A stretch of 8,815 nt of DNA. It comes from a bacterium (GTDB taxonomy: Bacteria > Patescibacteriota > Minisyncoccia > Phycocordibacterales > UBA1550). Where the stretch lies: NCBI GenBank assembly GCA_021823825.1, contig JAKANJ010000019.1:1-8815 (forward strand). The letters run 5' to 3'. The position numbers and the translations under genes were made by a program. The notes under the pieces are model-generated. The model worked only from the letters and a program-made list of their open reading frames with translations. It searched no databases and was not told the DNA's origin. Of this stretch, positions 6,514-8,815 are shown in pieces (the stretch's first letter is position 1; the number at the start of each line of letters is the position of its first letter).

Positions 6514-6996
6514 CTAACTCGCAAAAAACTTTTGTACCACCGCAGGTGCATACGCAAAAACAATGTACAAGACAAGACCCTGGAGACCAAAAGCTAAAAG
6601 AGCATAACGGTACTTTACTTTGAGCTGTGCCGATGTCAAAAAAGAGAAAAAGGCAACGCACCCAATCGCGACCAGTGCCATGAACGCTGAAAATACCCAA
6701 ACCATAAGACCATATTCACCGTACTCTTGGTGCTTTGCGAGCACGGTAACGAGAGCCAAAACGGAAGCAGCTGCGCTCACCGTAAATGCAGTCGTGATGC
6801 ACGCGCTTACCCACGCTTCCGAAAGCCTCTGACCTCGAGTAATAATATAGGCCAAGGCATACAAAATTGAGAGCATTGTGTACGCATAGGCACCGCGTTC
6901 ATCTACGCCTAGTTGCGTAGAAACGAGGAATGTAATACTGGCAAGGAACGTTGTGTTGATACACCATGTAAACAATTTTTTCCCGGGGTATAACAT
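6514..6996 (-). CDS. Hypothetical integral membrane protein, 160 aa
   Basis: I do not recognise this protein. It has about five hydrophobic segments, at roughly 8-28, 36-53, 63-87, 95-121 and 131-153, with charged loops DER at 32-34, TRGQRLSE at 53-60, and KVKYR at 126-130. There is no signal peptide cleavage site or catalytic motif. GGAGG lies about 5 nt before the ATG, supporting this start. The gene has its own promoter (TTGACA at 7084-7079) and its own terminator, so it is a one-gene unit. Length, segment count and loop placement resemble the neighbouring 148-aa protein. They may be old paralogues, though sequence identity is too low to claim this by eye. Confidence 0.75.
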   Translation of the reverse strand: MLYPGKKLFTWCINTTFLASITFLVSTQLGVDERGAYAYTMLSILYALAYIITRGQRLSEAWVSACITTAFTVSAAASVLALVTVLAKHQEYGEYGLMVWVFSAFMALVAIGCVAFFSFLTSAQLKVKYRYALLAFGLQGLVLYIVFAYAPAVVQKFFAS

Positions 6997-7055
6997 CCCA
7001 ACCTCCTCTAAAAGGACAATGTTAAGTGGGCCTTCTCCTGCTATCTCTGATAATG

Positions 7056-7084
7056 AGCCTACTCTTGTACCCCCTTCTTGTCAA
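7056..7084 (-). promoter_or_regulatory. Promoter of the 160-aa membrane gene
   Basis: On the minus strand TTGACA (7084-7079, 6/6) and TAGGCT (7061-7056, 3/6) are 17 nt apart. The start would be near 7049, giving a leader of about 53 nt that includes GAGGAGG at 7008-7002. The first T of the -35 box is the last base of the preceding terminator. Confidence 0.55.
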
Positions 7085-7125
7085 AATAAATACCCCCGAT
7101 GCATTTGCATCGGGGGTATTTATTT
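7084..7125 (-). terminator. Terminator after the cyclophilin gene, perfect 20-bp arms
   Basis: Perfect inverted repeat with arms 7084-7103 and 7106-7125. The core is ATACCCCCGATGC pairing with GCATCGGGGGTAT around ATTT, with T-rich sequence on the minus-strand 3' side. It begins 3 nt after the cyclophilin stop and closes the minus-strand group starting at 8469. The A/T symmetry would let it work in both directions. Confidence 0.92.
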
Positions 7126-7128
7126 AAA

Positions 7129-7818
7129 CTACTTAATTTCTACTTTCTCCAAAACAACGTCAGTAAGAGGGCGATCGTTTGGTCCTGTTGGGGTCGTAGC
7201 GATTGCATCAACGACATCCATTCCTGAGGTAACTTTGCCAAAAATTGTGTATAGAGGAGGAAGAGGATAGTTTTGATGCATAATGAAAAACTGGCTTCCA
7301 TTCGTATTGGGTCCGGAGTTTGCCATAGCAAGGACTCCGCGCTGGTAACCAGTTTTGTAGAGATCTGATGATGGGTTAATCTCATCAGCAAACTGGTAAC
7401 CAGGACCGCCAGTCCCCCACTGGCTTTCCTTTGAAGGATCTTTTGAAAGCGGATCTCCTCCCTGAATCATAAAACCTTTGATAACGCGGTGGAAACGTGT
7501 TCCATTATAAAATCCACTATTTGCTAATTTAACAAAATTTTCTACAGTCTTTGGAGCTTGATCACCGTAAAGCTCGAGCGTGATTACACCCTTGCTCGTC
7601 GTTAATATTGCAGTAGTCATTGATTTTGGTTGGGTAGTGTTAGTTACTGATAAAGGCGCACTCGAAGTAGCAACTGGTAGCTGTGTCGTCGTAACGGTCA
7701 GATCTGGAGTTGCAGATGTCGGCGTTTGTGTAGACATCGTGCCAAGTGAGCTGATCCAGATAATTGACCCAACAAGCAAAACAGCAAAAATAATGATAAT
7801 AATGTTACTCGTTTTCAT
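7129..7818 (-). CDS. Membrane-anchored cyclophilin-type peptidyl-prolyl cis-trans isomerase
   Basis: Cyclophilins speed up proline cis-trans isomerisation during folding. This 229-aa protein has an N-terminal hydrophobic anchor (about 5-25) without a lipobox cysteine. A Thr/Ser/Pro-rich flexible linker follows (about 28-66), then a complete cyclophilin domain (about 68-229), so the enzyme should act outside the cytoplasmic membrane. The active-site segment FHRVIKGFMIQGGDP at 109-123 carries R111, F116 and Q119, matching human CypA R55, F60 and Q63. GVLAMANSGPNTNGSQFFI at 161-179 is the second family signature. The tryptophan used for cyclosporin binding in CypA (W121) is absent here (region YPLPPLYT, 184-191), so drug binding is probably weak. 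It starts 11 nt after the raiA-like gene, without a Shine-Dalgarno site, and is probably cotranscribed with it. Confidence 0.96.
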   Translation of the reverse strand: MKTSNIIIIIFAVLLVGSIIWISSLGTMSTQTPTSATPDLTVTTTQLPVATSSAPLSVTNTTQPKSMTTAILTTSKGVITLELYGDQAPKTVENFVKLANSGFYNGTRFHRVIKGFMIQGGDPLSKDPSKESQWGTGGPGYQFADEINPSSDLYKTGYQRGVLAMANSGPNTNGSQFFIMHQNYPLPPLYTIFGKVTSGMDVVDAIATTPTGPNDRPLTDVVLEKVEIK

Positions 7819-7829
7819 AAACTATTAAA

Positions 7830-8201
7830 TTAATTATCTTTTCCAAAGCGAAGAATATTTTTAATTGCTCCGGCGCCTCGTCTAAAAAGAGTCCGCGCCT
7901 TGTCCTTATGAGAATTGAGCTCGCGAACAAGCTCTGTACGCATGTCATCTATCGCTGCATACAGATCCGCTTGTTCTGAAACGGCTCGAAATTGTTTGCC
8001 TCGTACGCTTAAATTGACTTCCGCGCGGAAGACTTCTCCTGAATGATGATGATTGGTAGTCTTGCCAATTTCAACCTCAGCAAGAGGATCCTCATTTTTA
8101 TGAGCCAAAACAAACTTTTCAGCACTCTTGAGCTTTTCCTCGACATAACTCGAGATGGCGCTCGTAAGTTCCATATTCGTTGCTTTAATATTTATTCTCA
8201 T
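7830..8201 (-). CDS. raiA: Ribosome hibernation factor, HPF/RaiA family, short form
   Basis: Proteins of this family bind the small ribosomal subunit in starved or resting cells and block translation. The 123-aa sequence begins MRINIKATNMELTSAISSYVEEKL, the usual beta-alpha start. It continues with a beta strand containing AEVNLSVRGKQF (60-71) and the amphipathic helix DLYAAIDDMRTELVRELN (79-96), which matches the family. It lacks the extra C-terminal domain of long HPF (about 180 aa) and instead ends in a basic tail of about 20 residues (FRRGAGAIKNILRFGKDN). HPF and RaiA cannot be told apart by eye, so the symbol is for the family. A TATACT box ends 6 nt before the ATG, suggesting a leaderless message. 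The cyclophilin gene follows after 11 nt. Confidence 0.9.
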   Translation of the reverse strand: MRINIKATNMELTSAISSYVEEKLKSAEKFVLAHKNEDPLAEVEIGKTTNHHHSGEVFRAEVNLSVRGKQFRAVSEQADLYAAIDDMRTELVRELNSHKDKARTLFRRGAGAIKNILRFGKDN

Positions 8202-8207
8202 ACAACA

Positions 8208-8236
8208 AGTATAGCACCCAAAACAGCAGAGAACAA
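8208..8236 (-). promoter_or_regulatory. Candidate leaderless promoter of the raiA-like gene
   Basis: On the minus strand TATACT (8213-8208, 5/6) ends 6 nt before the ATG at 8201, and TTGTTC (8236-8231, 3/6) lies 17 nt upstream of it. Transcription would begin at or next to the start codon. It lies in the 40-nt gap after the DUF167 gene. Confidence 0.5.
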
Positions 8237-8241
8237 AATTA

Positions 8242-8469
8242 CTACTTTTTATCAGGAATGCTCAAGATTTTTCCTGGCGAATGGTGGCCTGAGACGATGC
8301 GAATCTGTTTTGGGAGGATGCCAAAATGTGTCGCAACCAGCTCTAAAACCCTTTTGTTTGCCCTGTTTTGCTCTGGAGGGTCTTTGACCGCAGCCAAAAA
8401 AGAGTCACTTTTTACCTGTTTAAATACTTCCTTTTTTGCCCCCGCCGAAACGCTTACCCGGATATACAT
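8242..8469 (-). CDS. DUF167 (UPF0235, YggU-like) family protein
   Basis: This 75-aa protein belongs to a small widespread family whose role is not established. The family pattern is visible in order: VSVSAGAKKEVF at 5-16, LAAVKDPPEQNRANKRVLELVA at 25-46 (matching the hallmark V-x-x-PP-x-x-x-x-AN-x), and IRIVSGHHSPGKILSI at 56-71 (matching I-x-x-G-x-x-S-x-x-K). Length is typical (75-100). A TATAAT box ends 8 nt before the ATG, so the message may be leaderless or nearly so; no Shine-Dalgarno site is seen. It is the first gene of the minus-strand group leading to the hibernation factor and cyclophilin, and is divergent from the tRNA array. Confidence 0.9.
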   Translation of the reverse strand: MYIRVSVSAGAKKEVFKQVKSDSFLAAVKDPPEQNRANKRVLELVATHFGILPKQIRIVSGHHSPGKILSIPDKK

Positions 8470-8477
8470 ATAGCTCT

Positions 8478-8483
8478 ATTATA
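8478..8483 (-). promoter_or_regulatory. -10 box of the DUF167 gene
   Basis: On the minus strand this is TATAAT (6/6), 8 nt before the ATG at 8469. No good -35 box is found 16-18 nt upstream. That stretch overlaps the plus-strand promoter of the tRNA array, so the two promoters may compete. Confidence 0.5.
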
Positions 8484-8490
8484 GCTGAAT

Positions 8491-8519
8491 TTTACAATTT
8501 GAAGGTATTTTGCTAGAAT
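8491..8519 (+). promoter_or_regulatory. Strong promoter of the tRNA-Asn array
   Basis: TTTACA (8491-8496, 5/6) and TAGAAT (8514-8519, 5/6) are exactly 17 nt apart, the best promoter in the window. Transcription would start near 8526, only a few bases before the first tRNA-derived repeat at 8530. Both repeats and the tRNA would therefore lie on one short transcript. Confidence 0.7.
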
Positions 8520-8529
8520 CCTTTAGTAT

Positions 8530-8626
8530 TCCAGTGTAGCTCAGTGGCAAAGAGACAATCTGTCAGGGCGCTGTTTAACGGCGTTTATGCCTAAGAGAAA
8601 TGCTGAGAATGTAGTGTCTAAAACAA
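8530..8626 (+). repeat. tRNA-Asn-derived repeat, copy 1 (97 nt)
   Basis: The first 18 nt (TCCAGTGTAGCTCAGTGG) match the 5' end of the tRNA-Asn at 8727 except for A in place of G at the fourth base. The sequence then leaves the tRNA: the right side of the D-stem (GAGC) is lost, an extra stretch of about 12 nt follows, and then GCGCTGTTTAAC resembles the tRNA's anticodon arm GCGCTGTTAAC. There is no T-arm (no GGTTCGAATCC) and no 3' strand complementary to the acceptor 5' strand, so it is not a working tRNA. GGGCGCT (8566-8572) can pair with GGCGTTT (8580-8586) around the 7-nt loop GTTTAAC. AGACA (8553-8557) can pair with TGTCT (8615-8619). It may be a decayed tRNA copy or a tRNA-derived RNA; the sequence does not decide. 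Confidence 0.8.
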
Positions 8627-8726
8627 TCCGGTGTAGCTCAGTGGCAAAAAGACGATCAGTCAGGGCGCTGTTTAACTAACAGCGTTTATGCCAGGAGAAA
8701 TACTGAGAATGCGGTGTCTAAAACAA
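8627..8726 (+). repeat. tRNA-Asn-derived repeat, copy 2 (100 nt)
   Basis: This directly follows copy 1 and is similar to it along its whole length. The main differences are a net 4-nt gain near the central hairpin, a 1-nt loss after GCC, and scattered substitutions. Its first 18 nt are identical to the 5' end of the tRNA-Asn, which starts right after it. The central hairpin is longer than in copy 1: GGGCGCTGTT (8663-8672) pairs with AACAGCGTTT (8678-8687) around TAACT. AGACG (8650-8654) can pair with TGTCT (8715-8719) through one G-T wobble, and TCAG (8660-8663) with CTGA (8703-8706). It has no T-arm or acceptor partner, so it is not a standard tRNA. It ends in the same CTAAAACAA as copy 1, which forms the leader of the real tRNA. 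Confidence 0.8.
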
Positions 8727-8801
8727 TCCGGTGTAGCTCAGTGGTAGAGCAGTGCGCTGTTAACGCATTGGTCGTAGGTTCGAATCCTACCGCCGGAGCC
8801 A
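8727..8801 (+). tRNA. tRNA-Asn (anticodon GTT), CCA encoded
   Basis: A complete cloverleaf can be drawn. The acceptor stem is TCCGGTG with CGCCGGA (one T-G wobble). The D-arm is GCTC/GAGC with loop AGTGGTA. The anticodon stem GTGCG/CGCAT carries loop CTGTTAA, which gives anticodon GTT (asparagine). The variable loop is short, and the T-arm is GTAGG/CCTAC with loop TTCGAAT. The discriminator is G8798, followed by CCA at 8799-8801. It reads asparagine codons AAC and AAU. It follows repeat copy 2 with no spacer and is probably transcribed from the promoter at 8491-8519. Confidence 0.97.
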
Positions 8802-8815
8802 TATGGGATGAGCAG

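Noticed and set aside
8590..8720. Thiamine pyrophosphate riboswitch suggested by CTGAGA in both repeats
   Set aside because: The rest of the THI-box (CCTGAT, GGATAAT-like segment, GCGTAGGGA) is absent.
8530..8726. Two further functional tRNA genes
   Set aside because: Neither copy has a T-arm, a D-stem right strand, or a 3' strand that pairs with the TCCRGTG acceptor strand.
8530..8726. CRISPR-like array
   Set aside because: There are only two units, joined without spacers, and each is about 100 nt long.

Overview
The window looks like a compact chromosomal segment of a reduced-genome bacterium, most likely from the candidate phyla radiation (Patescibacteria, Parcubacteria-like). This placement is inference. 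It rests on short intergenic gaps, many genes without a Shine-Dalgarno site, a PriA that has lost its ATPase motifs, a peptide deformylase with a lysine-rich insertion, and small orphan membrane proteins. The standard bacterial code fits: TGA ends the 73-residue ORF just before a terminator, and no reading frame needs recoding.

Region 1 (1-1920, minus strand) is a cell-envelope pair: murA, the first committed step of peptidoglycan synthesis, followed 21 nt later by mreB, which runs off the left edge. Region 2 (2006-5870, plus strand) starts with an unrecognised 73-aa protein that has its own promoter, a strong ribosome binding site and a terminator. The familiar priA-def-fmt cluster follows: replication restart protein, peptide deformylase and Met-tRNA formyltransferase. 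fmt and def together carry out the N-formylmethionine cycle of translation initiation. A terminator closes the cluster. Region 3 (5926-6996, minus strand) holds two unrecognised proteins of about 150-160 aa, each with roughly five membrane segments, and each with a clear Shine-Dalgarno site. Region 4 (7129-8469, minus strand) is a stress and proteostasis group: a DUF167 protein, a HPF/RaiA ribosome hibernation factor and a membrane-anchored cyclophilin, ended by a 20-bp perfect-arm terminator.

Region 5 (8491-8801, plus strand) is the most unusual part. A near-consensus promoter drives two tandem repeats of 97 and 100 nt, joined without spacer to an intact tRNA-Asn(GUU). Each repeat begins with the 5' end of that tRNA and then diverges into sequence that cannot fold as a normal tRNA, but can form a hairpin where the anticodon arm would be. 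These may be decayed tRNA copies or tRNA-derived RNAs processed with the tRNA. This is the best candidate here for something undescribed.

Two other themes recur. First, several housekeeping genes (priA, def, the raiA homologue, the DUF167 gene) have a -10-like box about 6-8 nt before the ATG, which suggests leaderless mRNAs, while the small unknown genes have strong Shine-Dalgarno sites. Second, PriA keeps its zinc sites, DEEH box and terminal domains but has lost Walker A and helicase motifs V and VI, so it is probably a non-helicase scaffold.
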